From Solobacterium sp. (GTDB lineage: Bacteria; Bacillota_I; Bacilli_A; Erysipelotrichales; Erysipelotrichaceae): a stretch of 64,000 bases of DNA. Location: positions 1 through 64,000 of the forward strand of contig JAFWEW010000032.1 in NCBI GenBank assembly GCA_017512725.1, written 5' to 3'. Below are positions 49,462-57,690 of this stretch, one piece after another. A program made the position numbers and the translations under genes. Under the pieces are notes generated by a model. It ran no database searches. It was given only the letters and a program-made list of their open reading frames with translations, and had not been told where the DNA came from. The stretch's first letter is position 1. Every line of letters starts with the position of its first letter.

Positions 49462-50538
49462 ATGTTAAGAATAGGTATGTTGACGAGCGGCGGTGACTGT
49501 CAGGCTCTGAACGCGGCGATGCGCGGCGTCTTTAAGTCGGTCACAAAGAATTCAAAGGAACCGGTTGAATTTTATGGTTTTGAAGATGGTTATAAGGGAC
49601 TGATCTACGGGAAGTTCCGGATCCTGACGGAATCGGATTTCTCCAATATCCTGACGGTCGGCGGAACCATGCTCGGAACCTCACGGTGCCCGTTTAAGAC
49701 GATCCGGGAACCGGATGAAAAGGGACTCGACAAGGTAGAGGCGATGAAGCAGACCTACTACAAGCTTCAGCTGAACTGTCTGGTCATGCTGGGCGGCAAC
49801 GGCTCTCATAAGACCGCTAACCTGCTGAGTGAAGAAGGACTCAATGTCGTAACGCTTCCGAAGACCATCGACAACGATCTCTGGGGAACTGATATGACCT
49901 TCGGCTTCCAGTCGGCAGTGGATATTGCGACCCGAGCAATCGATGAGATCCATACCACCGCTTCTTCCCATGGCCGCGTATTTATCGTAGAGATCATGGG
50001 CCACAAGGTAGGCTGGCTGCCGCTGAACGCTGGTCTTGCGGGCGGTGCCGACATCATTCTTCTGCCGGAGATCCCGTATGATCTGAAGAAGATCGTCGAT
50101 GTGATCGAACAGCGTGATAAGGAAGGCCACCGGTTCACGATCATTGCGGTTGCGGAAGGTGCCATCTCGAAGGAAGACGCCAAGCTCTCCAAGAAGGAAT
50201 ACAAGAAGAAGCTGGCCAACTATACCTATCCGTCCGTTTCCTATGAACTCGCTGATCAGATTACGAAAAAGACCGGCCGTGAAGTCCGTGTCACCGTTCC
50301 GGGACATGTACAGCGCGGCGGCGCACCGGTACCGTATGACCGTGTATTTGCCAGCCGTCTTGGCGTAGAGGCAGGCAACCTGATCCTCAAGGGTGAATAC
50401 GGCTATATGGTCGGTTACCGGAACCGCGAGATGGTCAAAGTACCGCTGGAAGAAGTAGCCGGCAAACTCAAGACCGTCGATCCGAAAGCCCGTATCATTA
50501 AGGAAGCCAAGATGATGGGTGTCTGCTTCGGAGACTGA
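49462..50538 (+). CDS. 6-phosphofructokinase, phosphoryl donor uncertain
   Basis: 358 residues of the PfkA superfamily. SGGDCQALNAAMRG replaces the usual SGGDAPGMNA. LGGNGS (112-115) aligns with GGDGS of ATP enzymes; Gly114 fits ATP use, but Asn113 replaces the Mg-contacting Asp. PKTIDND (133-139) carries Lys134, typical of pyrophosphate-dependent enzymes, and the catalytic Asp137. TFGFQSA and EIMGHKVGWL are conserved. The donor, ATP or pyrophosphate, cannot be decided. CAAGGAGGA lies before the ATG. It is a single gene ending in a strong terminator. Confidence 0.85.
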   Translation: MLRIGMLTSGGDCQALNAAMRGVFKSVTKNSKEPVEFYGFEDGYKGLIYGKFRILTESDFSNILTVGGTMLGTSRCPFKTIREPDEKGLDKVEAMKQTYYKLQLNCLVMLGGNGSHKTANLLSEEGLNVVTLPKTIDNDLWGTDMTFGFQSAVDIATRAIDEIHTTASSHGRVFIVEIMGHKVGWLPLNAGLAGGADIILLPEIPYDLKKIVDVIEQRDKEGHRFTIIAVAEGAISKEDAKLSKKEYKKKLANYTYPSVSYELADQITKKTGREVRVTVPGHVQRGGAPVPYDRVFASRLGVEAGNLILKGEYGYMVGYRNREMVKVPLEEVAGKLKTVDPKARIIKEAKMMGVCFGD

Positions 50539-50596
50539 TCGTCATATTAAAATATCCCTTAAGAATATTTTGCAGGGTGTAAAAAAGGCTAAAAAT

Positions 50597-50640
50597 GCAC
50601 AAGGAATCCATGTTCGAATTGAATTCCCTGTGCTTTTTTT
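50597..50640 (+). terminator. Terminator of the phosphofructokinase gene
   Basis: GCACAAGGAAT/AATTCCCTGTGC stem (one bulge) followed by TTTTTTT. Confidence 0.88.
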
Positions 50641-50684
50641 AAGTGAAACAGACTCATGGATATGTCTTTCTTGAGGAAGGCATA

Positions 50685-51302
50685 TTGCTGGATATCTTAA
50701 CACCGATGTGGGAAGATTATTCTCAACAGGATATGAACAAGTTGTCTGATGAAATCACTCTGTACCATACCGGTTATGATGAGATTCGGAAACCGGATGT
50801 GCACTACGGCCGCATGAATGCTGACTTCGGGCAGGGGTTTTATACCACTGCAGATTCGGATTTTTCATTACGCTGGGCACGAGAGAAAAAAGGATCCGAT
50901 ACGATCGTAAATCAGTATGTACTGCATTCGGCCGGCCTTACGATTCAGTATTTCAAGCGCAATCAGCAATGGTTTGATTATATCTACAGCAATCGGAACC
51001 GCATGCCCGATCTGTATCCGGATGCGGATGTCATTGTCGGTCCGATTGCGAATGATACGATCTTTGATACGATGGGCGTTATCACAAGCGGAATGCTGAG
51101 CAGGGAAGATTCCCTGAAACTGCTGCTGGCAGGACCGGAGTATTCTCAGGCTGTGTTAAAGAGTGAGAAAGCAGTATCGCAGCTGGACTGGATCTGTTCA
51201 CGTGTTCTTTCCGGTGCTGAACTTGAGCAGTATAAACCTCTTGTGGCTGCGGAAGAAGAACGGTATCTGAACGAATTTGCGGAAACCATGAAAAATTTGT
51301 AA
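50685..51302 (+). CDS. DUF3990 protein, ADP-ribosyltransferase-like fold
   Basis: About 205 residues. LYHTGYDEIRKPD, then GRMNADFGQGFYTT, DYIYSNRN and VIVGPIANDTIFDT match the DUF3990 pattern, which resembles ADP-ribosyltransferases; family members often sit beside DUF3791 in possible toxin-like loci. The start is uncertain. The open frame begins with a GTG at 50643 in the terminator tail without a ribosome site. A TTG at 50685 follows GAGGAAGG by 4-6 bases, and ATGs at 50709 and 50736 are alternatives. No DUF3791 partner is visible. NAD usage is an inference. Confidence 0.65.
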   Translation: MLDILTPMWEDYSQQDMNKLSDEITLYHTGYDEIRKPDVHYGRMNADFGQGFYTTADSDFSLRWAREKKGSDTIVNQYVLHSAGLTIQYFKRNQQWFDYIYSNRNRMPDLYPDADVIVGPIANDTIFDTMGVITSGMLSREDSLKLLLAGPEYSQAVLKSEKAVSQLDWICSRVLSGAELEQYKPLVAAEEERYLNEFAETMKNL

Positions 51303-51468
51303 TGCATGGATCTGTTTGAACCGGGCTCTGTAAGAAATGAGAACATCTTGTTTTATGACAGGAACAGTCCAGGCAGAATTGAAATACTGGCGATACTGGT
51401 TTCGGGCATAACAATAGGTGCACATCGTATGGGATGGTATTCTGATCACCGAATGATGGAGAAAAGCA

Positions 51469-52674
51469 ATGCAATACAGAACAGATAAAAATAGAAACAG
51501 GCTGTCCATCCTCGGATTTGGATGCATGCGGTTTACCAAAAAGGGAAATGCAATTGATGTCGACAAAGCGGAACGTGAAATCATGGCCGCATACAACAAT
51601 GGCGTGAATTATTTTGATACCGCTTATGTATATCCGGGGAGTGAAGCTGCGATCGGTGAAATCTTTGAACGCAATCATATCCGGGACAAAATCAACATTG
51701 CGACAAAGCTGCCGCAGTATCTGATTTCCAGTGCAGCTGCGATTGACCGGTACTTTAATGAAGAGCTTGCCCGTTTGCGTACGGACCATGTGGATTATTA
51801 TCTGATGCATCACGTAACCGATGTTGCGATGTGGGAAAAACTGAAGGCAGTCGGAATTCTGGACTGGATCAAAGAGAAGAAAGCATCCGGGGCGATCCGG
51901 AATATCGGATTTTCCTATCATGGCAATACCGAAAACTTCCTGAAAGTTCTGAATGACTACGACTGGGATATCTGCCAGATTCAGTATAACTATCTGGATG
52001 AAGTGACACAGGCCGGGAAAGATGGTCTCAAAGCAGCTTATGAAAAAGGAATTCCGGTTGTGATCATGGAGCCGCTGCGAGGCGGAAAGCTCGTGAATAT
52101 GCTGCCGGAAGGAGCGAAGAAAGCCATGGAAGCGAGTGAGCATAACTGGAGTCCGGCAGAATGGGGTCTGCGCTGGCTTTACAATCAGCCGGAAGTGACG
52201 GTTGTTCTTTCCGGCATGAACTCGGAAGAGATGGTTCTGGAAAACTGCCGCACGGCTTCGGAAACACCGGAGGGAAGTCTAACACCGGATGACTTTGCAG
52301 TGCTGGAAGTCGTTAAGGAAAAGATCCGGGAAAAAGAAAAAGTCGGATGCACCGGCTGCCGTTACTGCATGCCGTGTCCGAAAGGGGTTGATATTCCGGG
52401 TATCTTCCGCTGTTACAATGCGATGTATACCGAGTCCAAAAGTCAGGGAAGATTTCAGTTTGCCCAGACAGTCGGTCTTACGAAAGAACCTGCTTTTGCG
52501 ACACAATGCATTCAGTGCGGAAAATGTGAACAGCACTGCCCGCAGAGTCTGCCGATCCGGGAAAAACTGAAGGAAGCAGATAAGGCACTGAGGCCTCTGC
52601 CATATAAAATCGGTATCGATATTGTTCGTGCATTCATGTTCCGGAATCCTTCTGCGAAACCAAAACCCCGCTAA
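51469..52674 (+). CDS. Aldo/keto reductase with C-terminal 4Fe-4S domain
   Basis: 401 residues. The AKR barrel has LGFGCMRF, the catalytic FDTAYVYPGSE (Asp and Tyr) and IATKLP (Lys) followed by DYYLMHH. The C-terminal ferredoxin-like part holds CTGCRYCMPCPKGVDIP and CIQCGKCEQHCPQ. This fusion is widespread in anaerobes and annotated as a putative oxidoreductase; the natural substrate is not known. The ATG follows ATGGAGAAAAGC. Between it and the DUF3990 gene lie 166 bases with a possible CATAACAAT -10. Confidence 0.88.
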   Translation: MQYRTDKNRNRLSILGFGCMRFTKKGNAIDVDKAEREIMAAYNNGVNYFDTAYVYPGSEAAIGEIFERNHIRDKINIATKLPQYLISSAAAIDRYFNEELARLRTDHVDYYLMHHVTDVAMWEKLKAVGILDWIKEKKASGAIRNIGFSYHGNTENFLKVLNDYDWDICQIQYNYLDEVTQAGKDGLKAAYEKGIPVVIMEPLRGGKLVNMLPEGAKKAMEASEHNWSPAEWGLRWLYNQPEVTVVLSGMNSEEMVLENCRTASETPEGSLTPDDFAVLEVVKEKIREKEKVGCTGCRYCMPCPKGVDIPGIFRCYNAMYTESKSQGRFQFAQTVGLTKEPAFATQCIQCGKCEQHCPQSLPIREKLKEADKALRPLPYKIGIDIVRAFMFRNPSAKPKPR

Positions 52675-53052
52675 GGGCTGTCAGCTGAAAATCCATTACA
52701 AACAATCAAATGTTTGAAACGAAAGGGAAATCCGCAAACCATACTAAGAGTAGAGTGAGCGCTCCCTTTTTTCTTACGAACAGGGAAACACAGAAATACC
52801 GAATAGCCCGATGTACGCAGAAGATGCAGAAAACAGGGATTCTTTACATCATTCAGCATAGGTAAAGGGTTCATTTCAAAGGTGAAATACACAAAAAAAC
52901 ATAGGGATTCCGGGCAGGAAAAAACTTTCATGAATTATAACGGGCAGAGTGCTTGCGTTTTGGTTTCGGGCAGGTATAATCATACTGCAGATGAGAATAG
53001 TTGGAAGTCCAACTACTCTGGAATCCGATGAACTGCAGAGAAGGGAAAATGT
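52675..53052. other. Intergenic stretch upstream of nrdD
   Basis: 378 bases without a gene. It has a weak GGGAAA...CTCCC structure with TTTTTTC near 52765-52775 (possible terminator), AT-rich sequence, a promoter-like TTGCGT-N16-TATAAT (-10 at 52975-52980) and a small hairpin GTTGGA-A-GTCCAAC in the 5' leader of nrdD. No convincing NrdR box was found. Confidence 0.5.
52953..52980 (+). promoter_or_regulatory. Promoter of nrdD
   Basis: TTGCGT and a perfect TATAAT with a 16-base spacer, 72 bases before the ATG. The leader contains GTTGGAAGTCCAAC, a short stem-loop. Confidence 0.6.
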
Positions 53053-55254
53053 ATGAATGTAATTAAAAGAAGCGGCGAAGAAGTCATATTCAATGCCGAA
53101 AAGATTGAAAATGCGGTCCGCAAGGCAAATGCGGCAACCGTTGAGAGCGCACAGGTAGATGAAAGCCAGATCAAGGCAATTACCCAGCGTGTCATTGATG
53201 AATGCAATAAGATGAACCGTGCGCTTGCGGTCGAAGAGATCCAGGATATGGTCGAGACGGAGATCATGGCGGAAAAGGCCTTCCAGCTGGCGCATAACTA
53301 TATAACATACCGGTATGAACGTGCCCTTGTCCGTAAGGCCAACACAACCGACAAGCAGATCCTTTCCCTGATCGGCCGTTATAACGAAGAAGCCAAACAG
53401 GAGAATTCCAATAAGAATCCGACGGTGAACAGCACCCAGCGCGACTATATGGCGGGTGAGGTTTCCAAGGATATCACCAGACGTTTTCTGCTTCCGCAGG
53501 ATATCATCGATGCCCATGAGAAGGGCGTGATCCACTTCCATGACGCCGACTACTTTGCCCAGCCGATGTACAACTGCTGCCTCGTCAACCTGGATGACAT
53601 GCTGCAGAACGGCACCGTCATCAGTGAGACAGCAATTGATAAACCGCACAGCTTTGCGACTGCCTGCAACATCGCAACCCAGATCATCGCTCAGGTAGCT
53701 TCCAACCAGTACGGGGGCCAGACCATTACCCTTGCACATCTGGCACCGTTTGTTGAGGTCTCCCGTCAGAAGCTCCGCCGTGCCGTCGCAGAAGAACTTG
53801 CGTCTGCCGGTATTGATGTCGACAGCGACCGCATCAACAAGATTGCGGAAGAACGTGTCCGCAAGGAAATCCAGACCGGCGTACAGACGATTCAGTACCA
53901 GATCATCACACTGATGACCACCAATGGTCAGGCACCGTTTGTCACAGTCTATATGTATCTGGATGAAGTACCGGAAGGCCAGACCCGGGATGACCTTGCA
54001 CTCATCATTGAAGAAATGCTGAGACAGCGCATGAAGGGCGTCAAGAATGAAAAGGGCGTCTATATCACCCCGGCATTCCCGAAACTGATCTACACCCTCG
54101 ATGAAGACAACATTCATGAGGATTCCAAGTATTACTATCTGACGAAGCTGGCTGCGGAATGCACCGCAAAGCGCATGGTTCCGGACTACATCTCCGCCAA
54201 GATCATGAAGGAGCTCAAAGGGGATATCTATCCGTGCATGGGCTGCCGTTCCTTCCTGACACCGGACCGCTTTACGGATGTCGGCGTCGGCAATATTGCC
54301 AATGCCAAGGATTACCAGGAAGGCAAGCACCGTTATTACGGCCGCTTCAACCAGGGTGTCGTAACACTCAACCTGGTTGACATCGCATGTTCTTCCGGAA
54401 AAGATATGGACAGCTTCTGGAAGATCTTCGATGACCGTCTCGAACTCTGCCACAGAGCGCTTCTGATCCGTCACAACCGACTTAAGGGAACACCGAGCGA
54501 TGTCGCTCCGATTCTCTGGCAGAATGGTGCGATCGCCCGTCTGGAAAAGGGTGAAGTCATTGACAAACTGCTTTATGACGGCTATTCCACGATCAGCCTT
54601 GGCTATGCGGGTCTTGCGGAATGTGTTTATTACATGCTGAACAAGTCCCACACGAGTGAGGAAGGCAGAGAATTTGGTCTTGCGGTCATGCAGCATATGA
54701 ATGATGCGTGCAAGAAGTGGAAGGCTGAAAGCAATATCGATTTCTCGGTATACGGAACACCAATCGAGAGCACGACCTACAAGTTTGCCAAGTGCCTGCA
54801 GGAACGCTTCGGCATTATTCCGAATGTCACGGACCGCAACTACATCACCAACAGCTACCACATTCATGTAACCGAAGAGATCAATGCCTTTGACAAGCTT
54901 TCCCAGGAGGCAAAGTTCCAGCACCTGTCCCCGGGCGGAGCGATCTCTTATGTGGAAGTACCGAACATGCAGAACAACATTCCTGCGGTTCTTGCGGTCA
55001 TCAAGCACATCTACAATACGATCATGTATGCAGAGCTCAACACCAAGAGCGATTACTGCCAGAAGTGCGGATATGACGGAGAAATCCAGATCGTTGAAGA
55101 TGAAAACAGGAAACTGATCTGGAAGTGCCCGTGCTGCGGCAATACCGATCAGGACACGATGAATGTCGCAAGAAGAACCTGCGGCTACATCGGAACGCAG
55201 TTCTGGAATCAGGGCAGAACCCAGGAAATCAAGGAGCGTGTCCTGCACCTGTAA
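53053..55254 (+). CDS. nrdD: Anaerobic ribonucleoside-triphosphate reductase
   Basis: Glycyl-radical enzyme that reduces NTPs to dNTPs without oxygen. An N-terminal ATP-cone (VIKRSGEEVIFNAEKIENAV) gives allosteric control. The large barrel with GCRSF follows. The C-terminus has zinc knuckles CQKCG and CPCCG and the glycyl-radical site RRTCGYIGTQFW. Its 733 residues are complete. It needs NrdG, which is encoded 6 kb downstream on the same strand. AGAAGGGAAA precedes the ATG; a terminator follows. Confidence 0.97.
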   Translation: MNVIKRSGEEVIFNAEKIENAVRKANAATVESAQVDESQIKAITQRVIDECNKMNRALAVEEIQDMVETEIMAEKAFQLAHNYITYRYERALVRKANTTDKQILSLIGRYNEEAKQENSNKNPTVNSTQRDYMAGEVSKDITRRFLLPQDIIDAHEKGVIHFHDADYFAQPMYNCCLVNLDDMLQNGTVISETAIDKPHSFATACNIATQIIAQVASNQYGGQTITLAHLAPFVEVSRQKLRRAVAEELASAGIDVDSDRINKIAEERVRKEIQTGVQTIQYQIITLMTTNGQAPFVTVYMYLDEVPEGQTRDDLALIIEEMLRQRMKGVKNEKGVYITPAFPKLIYTLDEDNIHEDSKYYYLTKLAAECTAKRMVPDYISAKIMKELKGDIYPCMGCRSFLTPDRFTDVGVGNIANAKDYQEGKHRYYGRFNQGVVTLNLVDIACSSGKDMDSFWKIFDDRLELCHRALLIRHNRLKGTPSDVAPILWQNGAIARLEKGEVIDKLLYDGYSTISLGYAGLAECVYYMLNKSHTSEEGREFGLAVMQHMNDACKKWKAESNIDFSVYGTPIESTTYKFAKCLQERFGIIPNVTDRNYITNSYHIHVTEEINAFDKLSQEAKFQHLSPGGAISYVEVPNMQNNIPAVLAVIKHIYNTIMYAELNTKSDYCQKCGYDGEIQIVEDENRKLIWKCPCCGNTDQDTMNVARRTCGYIGTQFWNQGRTQEIKERVLHL

Positions 55255-55266
55255 GCATGATTTTAC

Positions 55267-55291
55267 GGCCGGAGAAATCCGGTCTTTTTTC
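55267..55291 (+). terminator. Terminator of nrdD
   Basis: GGCCGGA-GAAA-TCCGGTC stem followed by TTTTTTC. Confidence 0.88.
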
Positions 55292-55314
55292 TTGCGTTTT
55301 CACCAATGTTCGGA

Positions 55315-55343
55315 TTGACTTTGTAAACGTTCACGAGCATAAT
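55315..55343 (+). promoter_or_regulatory. Promoter of the ABC importer operon
   Basis: TTGACT (55315-55320) and CATAAT (55338-55343) with a 17-base spacer, about 90 bases before the substrate-binding-protein start. Confidence 0.75.
55322..55335 (+). promoter_or_regulatory. cre site 1 (CcpA operator) in the promoter spacer
   Basis: TGTAAACGTTCACG matches the CcpA consensus TGWAARCGYTWNCW at 12 of 14 positions and lies between -35 and -10, a typical repression position. Confidence 0.7.
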
Positions 55344-55355
55344 GAAAACAGTAAG

Positions 55356-55369
55356 TGAAAGCGTTAACA
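55356..55369 (+). promoter_or_regulatory. cre site 2 (CcpA operator) downstream of the start
   Basis: TGAAAGCGTTAACA matches the consensus TGWAARCGYTWNCW at all 14 positions and lies just after the predicted transcription start, a roadblock position. Confidence 0.85.
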
Positions 55370-55435
55370 TAATGGTTTTTTAGGAAGGCAGAAAGATAGA
55401 AATATCTGCATATACAAAATAATTGGAGGAAAGTT

Positions 55436-56488
55436 ATGAAAAAGTTTTTGCGTATGATCCTTGCTGGTGTTCTCGCATCCAGCATGATCGCCTGCGGCGG
55501 AACAGGCGGTCAGTCCACCGACGGCGGATCCACCGATGACGGCGGATCTACAACCCTGGTTATCTACTCTCCGAACTCCGACACGGAAGTAGAAATGGTC
55601 AAGCCGGCATTTGAAGAAGCAACCGGCATCAAGATCGAACTTGTTTCTGCAGGCACCGGTGAGTGCGTTGAGCGTATCGATGCGGAAAAGGAAAATCCGC
55701 AGGCTGACGTTCTCTGGGGCGGTATGAACTATGGTGTTTATGTTCAGCATCCGGATCTCTGGGAAGATTACACATCCCCGAATGAGTCTCTGATCGATGA
55801 AGCTTATCGTCAGGGCGATGTAAAGTGCTATACAAACTACACACTGTCCGGTTCCGGCGCTCTGATTCTCAACAATGAGCTCATGAAGGAACTCGGCGTT
55901 GAAGTCAAGGGATACAAAGATCTTCTGAACCCGGCACTCAAGGGCAAGATCGCTTCCGGTGACCCGACAAAATCCTCTTCTGCATGGGCAGAACTGACAA
56001 ACATGCTGCTGGTCATGGGTGATAAAGCATATGATGAGAAGGCATGGGATTATGTCACAGAATTCGTCGCTCAGCTCGATGGCATTCAGCTCGATTCCTC
56101 TTCTGCAATCTACAAAGGCGTTGCAGATGGTGAGTATGCAGTTGGTGTCTCCTATGAAGATCCGTGCATCAAGATGCTCTCGGATGGTGCAGATGTAACT
56201 GTCGTTTATCCGGAAGAAGGCGCTGTATGGCTGCCGGCAGCGGTCGCAATCGTCAAGAATGCTCCGCATAAGGATGCTGCACAGAAGTTCGTTGACTTCC
56301 TGATCTCCGATGAATGCCAGGCTCTGTATGCAGCTACAACGGCTCGTCCGGCCAACACATCGCTCCCGCTGACAAACGAATACATGAAGCCGTTCAGCGA
56401 GATCAATGTTGCTTACGAAGATATTCCGTTCTGCGCAGAGAACAAGTCTGACTGGCAGGCTCGCTATGCCGAGATCCGCGATAAATAA
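55436..56488 (+). CDS. ABC transporter substrate-binding lipoprotein (ferric/hexose-phosphate type)
   Basis: 350 residues with a lipoprotein signal (SSMIAC, Cys20) and a Gly/Ser/Thr/Asp linker. The mature start TLVIYSPNSDTEVEMVKPAFEEATGI and ADVLWGG are typical of the FbpA/AfuA/PhnS-like binding proteins used for Fe3+, hexose phosphates, 2-aminoethylphosphonate or thiamine. The Tyr pair that binds iron in FbpA is not evident to me. Two cre sites at the promoter favour an organic carbon substrate. TGGAGGAAAG precedes the ATG. A hairpin after the gene probably makes it more abundant than the downstream ABC subunits. Confidence 0.82.
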   Translation: MKKFLRMILAGVLASSMIACGGTGGQSTDGGSTDDGGSTTLVIYSPNSDTEVEMVKPAFEEATGIKIELVSAGTGECVERIDAEKENPQADVLWGGMNYGVYVQHPDLWEDYTSPNESLIDEAYRQGDVKCYTNYTLSGSGALILNNELMKELGVEVKGYKDLLNPALKGKIASGDPTKSSSAWAELTNMLLVMGDKAYDEKAWDYVTEFVAQLDGIQLDSSSAIYKGVADGEYAVGVSYEDPCIKMLSDGADVTVVYPEEGAVWLPAAVAIVKNAPHKDAAQKFVDFLISDECQALYAATTARPANTSLPLTNEYMKPFSEINVAYEDIPFCAENKSDWQARYAEIRDK

Positions 56489-56510
56489 TCTGTAATTATC
56501 GCTTCCGAAC

Positions 56511-56542
56511 CATGGGCTGGTCTTGTGATCAGCCCATGTTTT
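56511..56542 (+). terminator. Attenuating hairpin between binding protein and ATPase genes
   Basis: CATGGGCTG-N10-CAGCCCATG perfect 9-bp stem followed by TTTTA. It lies inside the operon, a common way to express the binding protein more strongly. Confidence 0.75.
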
Positions 56543-56574
56543 ACTAAGTAAAGAAAAAAGGGGTAAACCATCAT

Positions 56575-57684
56575 ATGAGTGTAAATATTGGCATTAAAAA
56601 TGTGGTGAAAAAATACGGAGACAACATTGTTATTCCGGATCTGTCTCTGACCATCAATGAAGGGGAGTTCTTTACGCTGTTAGGCCCGTCCGGCTGCGGC
56701 AAAACTACACTTCTCAGAATGATTGCCGGTTTCAACAGTATTGAAGGCGGCGATATCTACTTTAACGATAAGCGGATCAATGATCTGGATCCGGCAAAGC
56801 GCAACATCGGTATGGTGTTCCAGAACTATGCGATCTTCCCGCACCTGACCGTAAGGGACAACGTTGCGTTTGGTCTGAAGCAGAAGAAGATGGACAAGAA
56901 GACGATTGCTGAGCAGACCGACAAGTTCATGAAGCTCATGCATATCGATGAATATGCGGACCGGATGCCGGAACGTCTTTCCGGCGGTCAGCAGCAGCGT
57001 GTTGCGCTTGCCCGTGCGCTGGTCATCCAGCCGGATGTTCTGCTCATGGATGAACCGCTTTCCAACCTCGATGCCAAGCTTCGCGTGGAAATGCGTACTG
57101 TCATCAAGGAAATCCAGCACAGCGTCGGCATTACAACCGTTTATGTCACACACGATCAGGAAGAGGCGATGGCCGTTTCGGATCGGATCGCAGTTATGAA
57201 TCTCGGTGAGATTCAGCACATCGGAACGCCGAAGACCCTGTATCAGCGGCCGGCAAATCTGTTTGTATCCTCATTCATCGGCCGGACCAACATCTTCGAT
57301 GGAAAACTGAAAGTCACTGGCGGAAAGACCATGCTCTGCCTTGAAAACGGCTATGAAGTGGAACTGAAGAATGTCCTGGAACCGTACCGCAAGGATCAGG
57401 ATGTCAAGGTTTCGATCCGTCCGGAAGAATTCGTGATCAATGTAGAAGGAAAGGGAATCCCCGCAAGGATCGATGATTCCGTATTCCTTGGTCTGAATAC
57501 CCATTACTTTGTAACGACTGCCGCAGGCGTCAAGGCAGAGATCGTTCAGGAATCTCAGATTGACAGTATCCTTCCGCAGGGAATGGATATCTTCATGACC
57601 GTCAAGAGCGAAAAGATCAACGTTCTGACTGCGGATGGTTCAAAGAATATCCTGACTGGGGTAATTAACGACAAACCGGAGTAA
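56575..57684 (+). CDS. ABC transporter ATP-binding protein (FbpC/PotA type)
   Basis: 369 residues. Walker A is GPSGCGKTT, the signature is LSGGQQQRVALARAL and Walker B is VLLMDEPLSNLD, with a C-terminal TOBE-type regulatory domain from about residue 240 (SIRPEEFVIN). It powers the importer with the adjacent lipoprotein and permease. AAAAAGGGG lies upstream of the ATG. The permease starts 6 bases after its stop. Confidence 0.93.
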   Translation: MSVNIGIKNVVKKYGDNIVIPDLSLTINEGEFFTLLGPSGCGKTTLLRMIAGFNSIEGGDIYFNDKRINDLDPAKRNIGMVFQNYAIFPHLTVRDNVAFGLKQKKMDKKTIAEQTDKFMKLMHIDEYADRMPERLSGGQQQRVALARALVIQPDVLLMDEPLSNLDAKLRVEMRTVIKEIQHSVGITTVYVTHDQEEAMAVSDRIAVMNLGEIQHIGTPKTLYQRPANLFVSSFIGRTNIFDGKLKVTGGKTMLCLENGYEVELKNVLEPYRKDQDVKVSIRPEEFVINVEGKGIPARIDDSVFLGLNTHYFVTTAAGVKAEIVQESQIDSILPQGMDIFMTVKSEKINVLTADGSKNILTGVINDKPE

Positions 57685-57690
57685 TCAGAA

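Noticed and set aside
51306-51488. 60-codon open frame between the DUF3990 and aldo/keto reductase genes
   Set aside because: No ribosome binding site, overlaps the next gene's start and no recognisable motif.
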